Origin: Bacilli bacterium
GTDB taxonomy: Bacteria > Bacillota_I > Bacilli_A > RF39 > UBA660
Assembly (NCBI GenBank): GCA_017461465.1
Contig: JAFTYN010000104.1
Span: 1-23,410, forward strand
Reading direction: 5' to 3'
Length of the DNA stretch: 23,410 nt
A program made the position numbers and the translations under genes. This document shows positions 1 through 6,582 of the stretch, in pieces. Numbering within the stretch: position 1 is the stretch's first letter; the number at the start of each line of letters is the position of its first letter. The notes below the pieces were generated by a model. It was not told the DNA's origin and made no database searches. It saw nothing but the letters and a program-made list of their open reading frames with translations.

Positions 1-434
1 AATGGATTAGATATTAATATAAAACCAAATATACCTACTATTACAGCAGATATTAGATTAATCCACCATTTACTATATTTAGCAGTTTTATATTCAATTG
101 ATTGTTTAACTTTATTAATAGCATTAACTAATATAATTATACCTGCTATTATCGGAATTATTGAAGTGATAAATTTAGGATTTAAGAATATATATATGCC
201 AAATATTGTCATAGCAAGACCTATTATTAAATTAGCACTAGCGCCTGCTGCATAACTTTTTTTACTTGAATACGAAGCAAGTTGACTAACTCCAGTAAAT
301 AGAAAAAATACGCCAATTATAGTGCTAAAAAAATCATTTACAACTCCAGGTATAATAATCATAACAAGACCTAGAACAATATATATAATTGAACTAGACA
401 TAACACTTTTTTTCATACTATCTAAAATATTCAT
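1..434 (-). CDS. DUF308/HdeD-like multi-pass membrane protein, 3' end outside the window
   Basis: The frame is open from ATG at 434 to the window edge, giving 144 residues with no stop. The start has a GGAGAGA ribosome binding site 3 bases upstream. The protein is almost entirely hydrophobic: at least four or five membrane segments separated by short turns with Gly, Ser and Lys (for example IIYIVLGLVMIIIPG near residues 15-30). This pattern of paired helices with a Pro-Gly turn is typical of the DUF308/HdeD family of small integral membrane proteins, whose function in Gram-positives is not established. The gene starts 11 bases after the cardiolipin synthase stop, so the two are probably cotranscribed and may both concern the membrane. 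The family call is from overall pattern only. Confidence 0.6.
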   Translation of the reverse strand, partial: MNILDSMKKSVMSSSIIYIVLGLVMIIIPGVVNDFFSTIIGVFFLFTGVSQLASYSSKKSYAAGASANLIIGLAMTIFGIYIFLNPKFITSIIPIIAGIIILVNAINKVKQSIEYKTAKYSKWWINLISAVIVGIFGFILISNP

Positions 435-445
435 AAATCTCTCCT

Positions 446-1972
446 TTACATAAGAGGCGCAAATAATCTAAAAATACGCCCTAAAACTTTTTTAAACTTA
501 TTATATTTTTTATTTTCTTCTATTGTTATTTTCGTTGAAACTTTTATAGTTTCTTCAATATCTTTAGTAATATTTACTATTTCACTATTATTATATAGAT
601 ATATACCAGCTTCAAAATGAAGATAAAAACTTCTATAATCTAAGTTAATTGAGCCTACTACTGCTTCATCTTTATCGCTAACAATAACTTTAGAGTGAAC
701 AAAGCCAGGAGTAAACTCATATATATTAATTCCTGCTGATAATAATTCATGATAATAACTTCTAGCAAGGATATAAACATACCATTTATCAGGAATATGA
801 GGAACAATTAAGTTAACTTCCACTCCCCTTTGAGCAGCATATTTTAAAGCTGATAAAAATTCATAATCTAAAATTAAATAAGGCGTCATGATACTAACTT
901 TATCATTAGTCCTATTAATTAAATCCATATATACTTTTTTACTTACTTCTTCACCATCATGAGGAATATCACCAAATGGTACAACAATACCATTATTAAT
1001 ATCTTCATTTTCTCTCACATATTTATTATAGTCTATATTCTTTTTTTCATCAACTTCCCACATTGATAAAAACAAGGTAGTAAAAGTCTTAACTGCTTTT
1101 CCTTCAACTCTTATTGTTGCATCCTTCCAGTATCCAAATCTTTTATATTCATTTATATATTCATCGGAAATGTTTGTACCTCCAACAAATGCAACTTTAC
1201 CATCAATAACAGTAATTTTTCTGTGATCTCTATTATTTTGATACGTAGATAAAAGTGGAATTACTTTATAAAAAGGTTTACATTTAATACCAAAACTTTG
1301 CATAGTTTTAGAAAAATTATGTGGTAATAATGATATTTCGCAAGTTCCATCATAAAGAATATATACTTCAACACCTTCTTTTACTTTATCTTTTAATACT
1401 TCTAAAACAGTATCCCAAAATTTTCCATAACCTATAATAAAGTATTCCATAAAAATATATTCTTTAGCATCTTTTAAATATTTTATATAATCTTTAAACC
1501 ATAATTCACCAGAATTATAATATTTAGTTATTCCTCCTTCATAAGCAGGATAACCTCCGTGATTATATAGATAACTAGTTAAATTATATATCTTTTTACT
1601 ATCTATTTTTTTTAGTACATCATCGTCTTGAATAAGGAATTTCTTTTCATATTTTTTTCTATTAATTATTCTTTTTTTCATTTCCTGTGCTGTGATTTGA
1701 TAATTTAATAAAATATATGTTAGTATTCCAAAAACTGGAAAAGATAGAATTAATAAAATCCAGGATATTTTAAACATTGGGTTTTGCTCATCATTAAGTA
1801 GTTCAATGATAGTAATAAAGCCTACAATGACAAATAGGATGTAAAAATATGCAAGATATTCATAAAAAAACATATACAATCCTGCATAAACATAAATTTG
1901 AAACAATATAGCAACTATAAAAATTGTAGTTCTACTAAATATAAATCTAAATAATATATTAAGTAACTTCAT
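446..1972 (-). CDS. cls: Cardiolipin synthase, phospholipase D superfamily
   Basis: Membrane enzyme that condenses two phosphatidylglycerols into cardiolipin plus glycerol. The 508-residue product has two or three N-terminal membrane helices (about residues 8-95), then two phospholipase D domains. Each has an intact HxK(x)4D motif: H250/K252/D257, followed by VAFVGGTN, and H426/K428/D433, followed by VVGSINLD. Length matches bacterial Cls (about 480-510). I chose the ATG at 1972 because AGGTG lies 7 bases before it; the in-frame ATG at 1978 directly abuts that ribosome binding site. It has its own extended -10 promoter and probably shares a transcript with the downstream DUF308 gene. Confidence is high for PLD-type cardiolipin synthase; no residue is missing. 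Confidence 0.95.
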   Translation of the reverse strand: MKLLNILFRFIFSRTTIFIVAILFQIYVYAGLYMFFYEYLAYFYILFVIVGFITIIELLNDEQNPMFKISWILLILSFPVFGILTYILLNYQITAQEMKKRIINRKKYEKKFLIQDDDVLKKIDSKKIYNLTSYLYNHGGYPAYEGGITKYYNSGELWFKDYIKYLKDAKEYIFMEYFIIGYGKFWDTVLEVLKDKVKEGVEVYILYDGTCEISLLPHNFSKTMQSFGIKCKPFYKVIPLLSTYQNNRDHRKITVIDGKVAFVGGTNISDEYINEYKRFGYWKDATIRVEGKAVKTFTTLFLSMWEVDEKKNIDYNKYVRENEDINNGIVVPFGDIPHDGEEVSKKVYMDLINRTNDKVSIMTPYLILDYEFLSALKYAAQRGVEVNLIVPHIPDKWYVYILARSYYHELLSAGINIYEFTPGFVHSKVIVSDKDEAVVGSINLDYRSFYLHFEAGIYLYNNSEIVNITKDIEETIKVSTKITIEENKKYNKFKKVLGRIFRLFAPLM

Positions 1973-1991
1973 AAGCATTCACCTATTTAAT

Positions 1992-1997
1992 ATTATA
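1992..1997 (-). promoter_or_regulatory. Extended -10 promoter for cls
   Basis: On the minus strand TATGA-TATAAT reads toward cls, with the TG of an extended -10 box. No good -35 is present at 17 bases. It sits between the terminator of the upstream gene and the cls start, which supports its use. Confidence 0.55.
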
Positions 1998-2017
1998 TCA
2001 TAAAATTTAGTCACCAA

Positions 2018-2040
2018 AAAAGCAGTTATATACTGCTTTT
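2018..2040 (-). terminator. Intrinsic terminator of the small two-gene unit
   Basis: A 9-bp stem (AAAAGCAGT paired with ACTGCTTTT, 5-base loop) is followed on the minus strand by a run of six T. The TAA stop of the 63-residue gene lies inside the hairpin. Confidence 0.8.
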
Positions 2041-2217
2041 AACATTTATTACTAATTCTTCATCAAATAGTTCATTACAATCATTTTTAAATCTTTTTAC
2101 TTCATTATTATCTAAATCCTTTAGATAAACATCTATAACATTTCCATTTAAAGATATACTAGTTAAATTCTTTCTAAATATAATCTTTGCTATATTTGTA
2201 ATATTTTTTACATTCAT
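2026..2217 (-). CDS. Small hypothetical protein, 63 residues
   Basis: I do not recognise this protein. It is a charged, soluble 63-residue product with no membrane segment or signal peptide, of mixed beta/alpha character (ISLNGNVIDVYLKDL in the middle, an acidic helix near the end). Its ATG lies one base after the TAA of the 148-residue gene (TAATATG), so translation is probably coupled; no separate strong ribosome binding site is seen. An intrinsic terminator starts at its stop codon, which supports it as the real last gene of a two-gene operon. The codon use and stop (TAA) match its neighbours. Confidence 0.6.
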   Translation of the reverse strand: MNVKNITNIAKIIFRKNLTSISLNGNVIDVYLKDLDNNEVKRFKNDCNELFDEELVINVKSSI

Positions 2218-2218
2218 A

Positions 2219-2665
2219 TTAAGCTTTTGTTACTTTCTTAAGTAAATCTTTAATAATATCTAACCCTGCCTTATCTAATTCTTCCAAATTAGAAGTTGTT
2301 ATTAAATCCAGACAGATGAAACATTTAACATATTTCTTTAAATTAGGAATTATTTTGCCATATTTATCAAAGAATTTAGTGTAATTATCGATGGTATGCT
2401 TTATATTAGAAATTAATGATGTTGCAAAAGAAGTATTTCTATTAATTTCATAATCTACAAGCGTAATTATACTAGAGTCACATTCTTTTTCTAAAATATC
2501 TATAACATTCTTTATTAAATCATTTAATTCAGAATCTAATAAGTCACTATCTTTAAGTATTTTTGCTATTTCTATTTTTTCTTTAGTGCTTACTTTAGCT
2601 TCATTATAAATATAACCATTATTAAAAAACATTAAGTCTAAATCGTTTTTATAACTATAATTCAT
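2219..2665 (-). CDS. Hypothetical helical protein, 148 residues
   Basis: I do not recognise this protein. The product is predicted to be mainly alpha-helical and soluble, with a Lys/Glu-rich middle (STKEKIEIAKILKDSDLLDS) and a C-terminal Lys-rich helix; it has three Cys (one near residue 62, two at about 112-115) and no obvious catalytic motif. The start at 2665 is chosen because a perfect GGAGGTGAT lies just upstream; a frame extension to 2683 would put the ribosome binding site inside the gene. It has a good promoter at 2705-2733 and is followed by a coupled 63-residue gene. The pair stands alone between two terminators, so context gives no function. Confidence 0.65.
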   Translation of the reverse strand: MNYSYKNDLDLMFFNNGYIYNEAKVSTKEKIEIAKILKDSDLLDSELNDLIKNVIDILEKECDSSIITLVDYEINRNTSFATSLISNIKHTIDNYTKFFDKYGKIIPNLKKYVKCFICLDLITTSNLEELDKAGLDIIKDLLKKVTKA

Positions 2666-2704
2666 ACCATCACCTCCTAGCATGTAAAAATGAAGTTAAT
2701 TTCT

Positions 2705-2733
2705 ATTATAACACCCACATATTATCAAGTAAA
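2705..2733 (-). promoter_or_regulatory. Promoter for the 148-residue hypothetical gene
   Basis: Minus strand -35 TTTACT (2728-2733), 17-base spacer, -10 TATAAT (2705-2710) with TG one base before it. It points at the start at 2665 with a short leader. Confidence 0.6.
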
Positions 2734-2795
2734 ATATACAATTTACATATTATATATAACCTATTTTAAGGGGTTTAATGATGACTAATATACTA

Positions 2796-2812
2796 TATAA
2801 CTTAAAGTTATA
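2796..2812. repeat. Perfect 8+8 palindrome beside a terminator
   Basis: TATAACTT-A-AAGTTATA. It directly abuts the LysR terminator. It could be an operator, a second hairpin of the terminator, or chance in AT-rich DNA. Confidence 0.35.
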
Positions 2813-2840
2813 AAAAAAGACCTATTTTTGGTCTTTTTTT
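2812..2840. terminator. Bidirectional intrinsic terminator of the LysR operon
   Basis: An 11-bp stem (seven A plus GACC paired with GGTC plus seven T) has a 7-base loop and T runs on both strands. The LysR gene's TAG stop lies at the stem/loop border. Confidence 0.8.
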
Positions 2841-3727
2841 TGTAAAAACATATCAATAAATTTTCTTGGTGCTGGTGGTAAGAAATTTTCTATATAAACT
2901 ATATTAATTTCTAGACCAGGAAGTTTTTCTTTAACATTTAATTTATATAATTGTCCTTGTTCTAATTCTGTCTTAACAGCTTCTTCTGCAATAACACATA
3001 TACCAAAACCTTTTTTAGCAGCAGATATAGCCATTTCAGTAGTTTCTATTTCAATAATATTTTTTAATTCTATATTGTTAGTGGTAAGAAGAGATTCTAA
3101 TTCTTTTCTTCTGCTACTTCTATTAACTGGTAATATAAATGGTTCATCTTCAAAATCTTTAAGAGAATTCATATTTTCATCATATTTTTTATTTGTAATA
3201 AAAGAGTTAGGAAAAGTAACTAGTTTTTCTACTATAACATTATTATATTTAGTATCAACAGGAGAAGAGTCAATCATAAAGTCTATTTCATGACTTTCTA
3301 GTTGTTCTATCATTTCATTAGTAGATCTACTAACTATTTTAATTTTTATATTGGGATAATCTTTCTTGAATTTTTCAATATATTCAAATAAGAAGAAAGA
3401 ACCAATATGAGAAGGAACTCCAATAGAAACTTTTCCTCTTTCTAGAGCTTTACTTTCTAAAAGTGTTCTTTCAGCAGTTAATAAACTATTATATGAATTT
3501 TCAACATAAAATAGTAATGTTTCACCAAATTCAGTTAACTGAACTCCTGTTAAAGTACGATAGAATAAATCTACATTAAGAAGTTCTTCAAGCTTTTTTA
3601 ATGATTTTGATATAGCTGGTTGTGATACATATATTTTCTTTGCTGCAGCTGATATACTTCCTTCTTTAGCAACATAATAAAATATTCTATATAAATTTAA
3701 ATTTATACCATCTTTGTATTCAATCAT
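2822..3727 (-). CDS. LysR-family transcriptional regulator
   Basis: A 301-residue DNA-binding regulator of normal LysR length. The N-terminal winged helix-turn-helix (about residues 10-68) has the family signature SISAAAKKIYVSQPAISKSL then LEELLNVDLFYR. Residues about 88-298 form the periplasmic-binding-protein-like effector domain (for example VSIGVPSHIG, then IDFMIDSSP and GFGICVIAEEAV). I placed the start at ATG 3727 because GAAGGTG lies 6 bases before it; a GTG at 3736 would overlap that site. The start lies one base after the radical SAM stop (TAAGATG), so it is the coupled last gene of the CYTH/radical SAM operon and probably regulates it, with an unknown ligand. It is the only gene here that ends in TAG. 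Confidence 0.9.
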   Translation of the reverse strand: MIEYKDGINLNLYRIFYYVAKEGSISAAAKKIYVSQPAISKSLKKLEELLNVDLFYRTLTGVQLTEFGETLLFYVENSYNSLLTAERTLLESKALERGKVSIGVPSHIGSFFLFEYIEKFKKDYPNIKIKIVSRSTNEMIEQLESHEIDFMIDSSPVDTKYNNVIVEKLVTFPNSFITNKKYDENMNSLKDFEDEPFILPVNRSSRRKELESLLTTNNIELKNIIEIETTEMAISAAKKGFGICVIAEEAVKTELEQGQLYKLNVKEKLPGLEINIVYIENFLPPAPRKFIDMFLQKKDQK

Positions 3728-3728
3728 C

Positions 3729-4502
3729 TTATTCACCTTCTTTTAATAGATTACATAAAAAGTTATCTACGCCATCTATCGTTTTTACTAAATCTCCATT
3801 TGGTTTTATCATTACATGAGTAGTTTCTAAATCTTGCGTTGTAACAACTTCTATTTCAAAACTATTATCATGTAATTTTCTAACTTCTTCTACTCTACGT
3901 GTGAATTCATCAGTTGTAGTTGAATATCTATCTTTGTTCTTATAAGCTTTACCTCTAAAACTTACAAACTTAATTAATTTCCATTTTGATAATTTAAATT
4001 CACTGATTGCATCATATATTTCTTTTAATTTTTCTTTATTATCACGAAGCACTACAGTGTTTATTTTAATTTTTATATTAGGGTATTTTTTATTGATATA
4101 TTTAATCATTTTCTTTAAGTTTTTATAATAATTTTCTCCTCTACCAAAGCTAATATTATCTTCATCATCTACAAAATCTAATGAGAATGTAATACTATCT
4201 AAAGTAGAAAATTTATTATCAAATATTTCTGGAGTTAATAAAGTACCATTTGTAATTAAATTATTATTAATACCTAATTCATGGGCTTTCTTTATAAGTA
4301 ATTCAATATTTGGATATAAAGTAGCTTCTCCACCTGTCCAAGTAATCATTTTAGTTTCCATTTCATTAAGTTTCATTAATATCTTAATATTATCCTCAAA
4401 TGATAATTCTTTAACATCTATAAACCTAAAACAATGTTTGCATTTACGATTGCATTTTTCTGTTATATTCCAACAAATTTTGTTTACATTTACATTTTCC
4501 AT
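3729..4502 (-). CDS. Radical SAM enzyme of the MoaA/viperin-like group, function unknown
   Basis: A 257-residue single-domain radical SAM protein. Seen: the 4Fe-4S motif C17-x3-C21-x2-C24 followed by FRF; the SAM-binding GGE at 57-59 (TGGEATLYP); LITNGTLL; a GRG after SLDFVDDEDN; KINTVVLRDN; and KWKLIKF followed by a TTDEF segment. From memory, viperins show the same order of features (CxxxCxxCF, GGE, SNGS, GRG, KINSV-x3-N, RWKVFQ, DEEFERF). MoaA shares several of them but has a second C-terminal cluster that is absent here. Hence viperin-like is possible but unproven. The start is fixed: a TAG directly precedes the ATG, so the gene must begin 59 bases inside the CYTH gene. Coupled to LysR downstream. 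It could also be a small peptide- or metabolite-modifying radical SAM enzyme. Confidence 0.85.
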   Translation of the reverse strand: MENVNVNKICWNITEKCNRKCKHCFRFIDVKELSFEDNIKILMKLNEMETKMITWTGGEATLYPNIELLIKKAHELGINNNLITNGTLLTPEIFDNKFSTLDSITFSLDFVDDEDNISFGRGENYYKNLKKMIKYINKKYPNIKIKINTVVLRDNKEKLKEIYDAISEFKLSKWKLIKFVSFRGKAYKNKDRYSTTTDEFTRRVEEVRKLHDNSFEIEVVTTQDLETTHVMIKPNGDLVKTIDGVDNFLCNLLKEGE

Positions 4503-5289
4503 CTAACTTCAACTCACTATATTCATATATATCAATATCATATTTTTTATATACATCTTCTGTATTACAAGATACTATATCTAAATCAGTTAAACCTAAT
4601 TTTTCTATAATACCATCTATTTCTTCTTTGCTTTCAGCCTCTATTTCCATATAAGGAGGTATCATAGGCCAAAAATCTATATCAACTTCTATTCCATCTA
4701 TTAAATAAGTAATTCTTCTTTTTTCTTGGTAATTACGATATGCTAAACCAAGTTCTTCAAGCAATTGATTACCTACTTCAAGTGAAGGAACTTCAATTTC
4801 AGTTTCTTTAACATTTTGTAATCCGTCATTTGTTAAACCAGATATATGTTTAATAGTTAAAGTAACTTTTCCATTTGTTTCTCTTAATCTTATCCATTTA
4901 TTAGGATTTATAACATAATTACATATTAAATCTTTGATGTAATTAGAAGTAACTAAATTATATAGGCTACTTACATTATCTACACCTTCAAGTAATTTTA
5001 AAAGTGAACCTTTTTCATAAATAGCTTCTAAATCATTAATTTGTTCGCAAGTAAGTAAACTATCTACTTCTCTAAATAAAGTTTTAAATCTAATTAATAA
5101 TTCGTCAAAATTTCTTCCTGCAAAGATTCTAATTAATTCCTCATATCTATCTACTATTGAAGATAGATCATAAGTAAATATTTTTTGAACACAATCTTCT
5201 TTTAAAACACCGTTACATTTTTCTATTCTTTCAATAGCGGTATCAACATCCAAATTAAGTATTTTTACTTCTCTTTCAATTTTAGACAT
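4444..5289 (-). CDS. CYTH-domain protein with a helical insertion (triphosphate-binding fold)
   Basis: A 281-residue protein starting with the CYTH signature E5-x-E7-x-K9 (IEREVKI). CYTH proteins form a triphosphate tunnel that binds metal ions and triphosphates (class IV adenylate cyclases, thiamine or inorganic triphosphatases). Later strands keep the expected basic and acidic residues: KWIRLRE (131-137), LTIKH (144-148), KRRITYLI (190-197), VDIDFW and MEIEAES (214-220). Between the first strands and KWIRLRE there is an insertion of about 85 residues (43-128), predicted helical and not part of the minimal fold. The last 19 residues, including KCKCK, overlap the radical SAM gene. The start at 5289 has a GGGGTGA ribosome binding site. 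It is the first gene of the CYTH-radical SAM-LysR operon. Which triphosphate it uses cannot be read from sequence. Confidence 0.8.
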   Translation of the reverse strand: MSKIEREVKILNLDVDTAIERIEKCNGVLKEDCVQKIFTYDLSSIVDRYEELIRIFAGRNFDELLIRFKTLFREVDSLLTCEQINDLEAIYEKGSLLKLLEGVDNVSSLYNLVTSNYIKDLICNYVINPNKWIRLRETNGKVTLTIKHISGLTNDGLQNVKETEIEVPSLEVGNQLLEELGLAYRNYQEKRRITYLIDGIEVDIDFWPMIPPYMEIEAESKEEIDGIIEKLGLTDLDIVSCNTEDVYKKYDIDIYEYSELKLDGKCKCKQNLLEYNRKMQS

Positions 5290-5321
5290 ATATTCACCCC
5301 TTATAAAAGTCTACGCTCGTT

Positions 5322-5349
5322 ATTATACCATAGATACACATTTTTTCAA
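5322..5349 (-). promoter_or_regulatory. Promoter of the CYTH-radical SAM-LysR operon
   Basis: Minus strand -35 TTGAAA (5344-5349), 16-base spacer, -10 TATAAT (5322-5327) preceded by TGG, an extended -10. It sits just after the terminator of the upstream operon, about 32 bases before the CYTH start. Confidence 0.75.
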
Positions 5350-5354
5350 TAAAA

Positions 5355-5376
5355 AAAGTTATATTTCTATAACTTT
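5355..5376 (-). terminator. Intrinsic terminator of the HipA-like kinase operon
   Basis: A 9-bp stem AAAGTTATA / TATAACTTT with a 4-base loop, then seven T on the minus strand. The TAA stop of the pyrophosphatase gene lies in the stem. It separates the two accessory operons. Confidence 0.8.
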
Positions 5377-5955
5377 AATTTTTTTATACCATTTACTAAA
5401 TTCCTCTAAAGCGGATGTATGTCCATCTTTCCTTGTATTTCTTTCATATTCTGACATTTCTGCTAAAGTTTTTGACTCATTTTTAGGGACAAATACATAC
5501 CATAAATCTGACCATTTTTTAAAAGAATCCATTCCTTTTACTTCAAAACTAAGTGTTCCTTCAGATACTCCATAAAAATAGGTTATATCTTTTCCATCAT
5601 AATATGCTAAACATTCTTTGAAAAAGCATTTCCTATCTTTAACATCTTTCATTTCTTCTAATAATCCATTTATTCCTATTTTATCTAATAAATCCCTTTT
5701 AGGGAATGCTCCTGGAAAATTAGGCTTATTAGGATAACTAGGAATATAGAACCCTGCATCTAAGCTAATACATGGTTTATTTAACTGTTTATATCCTTCT
5801 AGTGCCTTTTCTTTAGCAATATACTCAATATTATTTACATATGGTTCTTCATAATTAGTACTAACATTTTTAATTATAATATCAGTATCTTGAAAATACT
5901 TTTTTAGTGTTTCTATCTTTCCTTTATTACTAGTTACAAAATATATTTCTTTCAT
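5359..5955 (-). CDS. Divergent XTP/dITP pyrophosphatase (HAM1/RdgB family)
   Basis: A 198-residue protein, the usual length for HAM1/RdgB enzymes, which hydrolyse non-canonical purine NTPs to NMP plus pyrophosphate. The N-terminal TSNKGKIETL (8-17) is the family's substrate loop. D66 in SLDAGF aligns with the catalytic Asp of the usual DDSGL, and NFPGAFPKR (79-87) with the usual GAPGVYSAR. The normal C-terminal SHRG(K/R)AL motif, which recognises the base, is replaced by KDGHTSAL, so substrate preference may differ. The start at 5955 has AAGGAGG, but that site is enclosed in a 12-bp hairpin (5963-5994). It is the last gene of the HipA-like/HExxH/WYL operon, 51 bases after the WYL stop. Housekeeping nucleotide cleaning and an accessory role are both possible. 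Confidence 0.85.
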   Translation of the reverse strand: MKEIYFVTSNKGKIETLKKYFQDTDIIIKNVSTNYEEPYVNNIEYIAKEKALEGYKQLNKPCISLDAGFYIPSYPNKPNFPGAFPKRDLLDKIGINGLLEEMKDVKDRKCFFKECLAYYDGKDITYFYGVSEGTLSFEVKGMDSFKKWSDLWYVFVPKNESKTLAEMSEYERNTRKDGHTSALEEFSKWYKKIKVIEI

Positions 5956-5962
5956 AATAAAA

Positions 5963-5994
5963 CCTCCTTAAGTATATATTATTACTTAAAGAGG
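5963..5994 (-). promoter_or_regulatory. Hairpin that encloses the ribosome binding site of the HAM1-like gene
   Basis: In the minus-strand RNA, CCUCUUUAAGUA (5983-5994) pairs with UACUUAAGGAGG (5963-5974) over 12 bp with one G-U wobble and an 8-base loop. The right arm contains the complete AAGGAGG of the pyrophosphatase gene. The T-tract after it (TTTTATT) is weak. The hairpin could throttle translation, act as an attenuator, or mark an RNA-processing site. Confidence 0.6.
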
Positions 5995-6006
5995 AAATAT
6001 ATTGTC

Positions 6007-6582
6007 TTATTCAAATATATCTTTCAATACTTCGTAGTTTTTAATTCTATTTAATTCAAAATGTCTAATATCTTTTCTAAGTTCACAAAAGGCAGCTAAA
6101 TATAAACCATTACTAAAGATGAAGAAAGATATAGGATTTATTATTCTTATATTTTCTCCTTTATTATATGAATAATAAACTATTCTTACTTTTCGTTTTT
6201 CCTTTATTGCCTTATTTAAATCATTATATTTCTTTTTATTTTCATTATTTAATAGATTTTCACTAACAACTAAATTATCTTCTAATTTATTAATCAGTGA
6301 TTCTAATGAAGAATTATTTAGATCTTTTAATAATTTTATATCTTCTTTTGTTATTTTTTTAAGAGGCATTTTTATAGTGTTATCTAAAATATAACCACCA
6401 TATTTTCCTCTTATAGTAGTTATATATATACCAGCTTTTTCTAGTTCTTCTTTATAGATTCTTATCATTCTAGGAGTAACTTCTAAAATGTTCGCAAGTT
6501 CATTAATAGTATACTGCCTTCCAGTATTAAGTAGATTAATCATAGTTAATATATTTGATATCTTACTCATAGTATCTACCAT
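6007..6582 (-). CDS. HTH-WYL transcriptional regulator
   Basis: A 191-residue regulator. Residues about 6-52 form a winged helix-turn-helix of the HTH_11/DeoR type (YTINELANILEVTPRMIRIY), followed by the RGKYGGYIL wing typical of WYL regulators. Residues about 130-190 are a compact WYL-like domain: KVRIVYYS, then INPISFFIFSNGLYLAAF, then IRHFELNRI. WYL domains bind ligands, often nucleic acid or nucleotides, and control stress and phage-defence loci. The usual C-terminal extension domain is missing, so this is a short form. The gene overlaps the HExxH gene by 20 bases; ATG 6582 is annotated, but ATG 6570, inside the upstream stop region, is also possible, and no strong ribosome binding site decides. 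It probably controls its own operon. Confidence 0.8.
   Translation of the reverse strand: MVDTMSKISNILTMINLLNTGRQYTINELANILEVTPRMIRIYKEELEKAGIYITTIRGKYGGYILDNTIKMPLKKITKEDIKLLKDLNNSSLESLINKLEDNLVVSENLLNNENKKKYNDLNKAIKEKRKVRIVYYSYNKGENIRIINPISFFIFSNGLYLAAFCELRKDIRHFELNRIKNYEVLKDIFE

Noticed and set aside
3075..3293. Plus-strand open frame antisense to the LysR gene
   Set aside because: A shadow of the LysR coding sequence without ribosome binding site; Ser/Leu-rich nonsense.
4444..4502. Frameshift or sequencing error joining CYTH and radical SAM genes
   Set aside because: Both genes are complete with their own conserved N-terminal motifs and a TAG precedes the radical SAM ATG. A true overlap is simpler, although an error that extended the CYTH end cannot be excluded.
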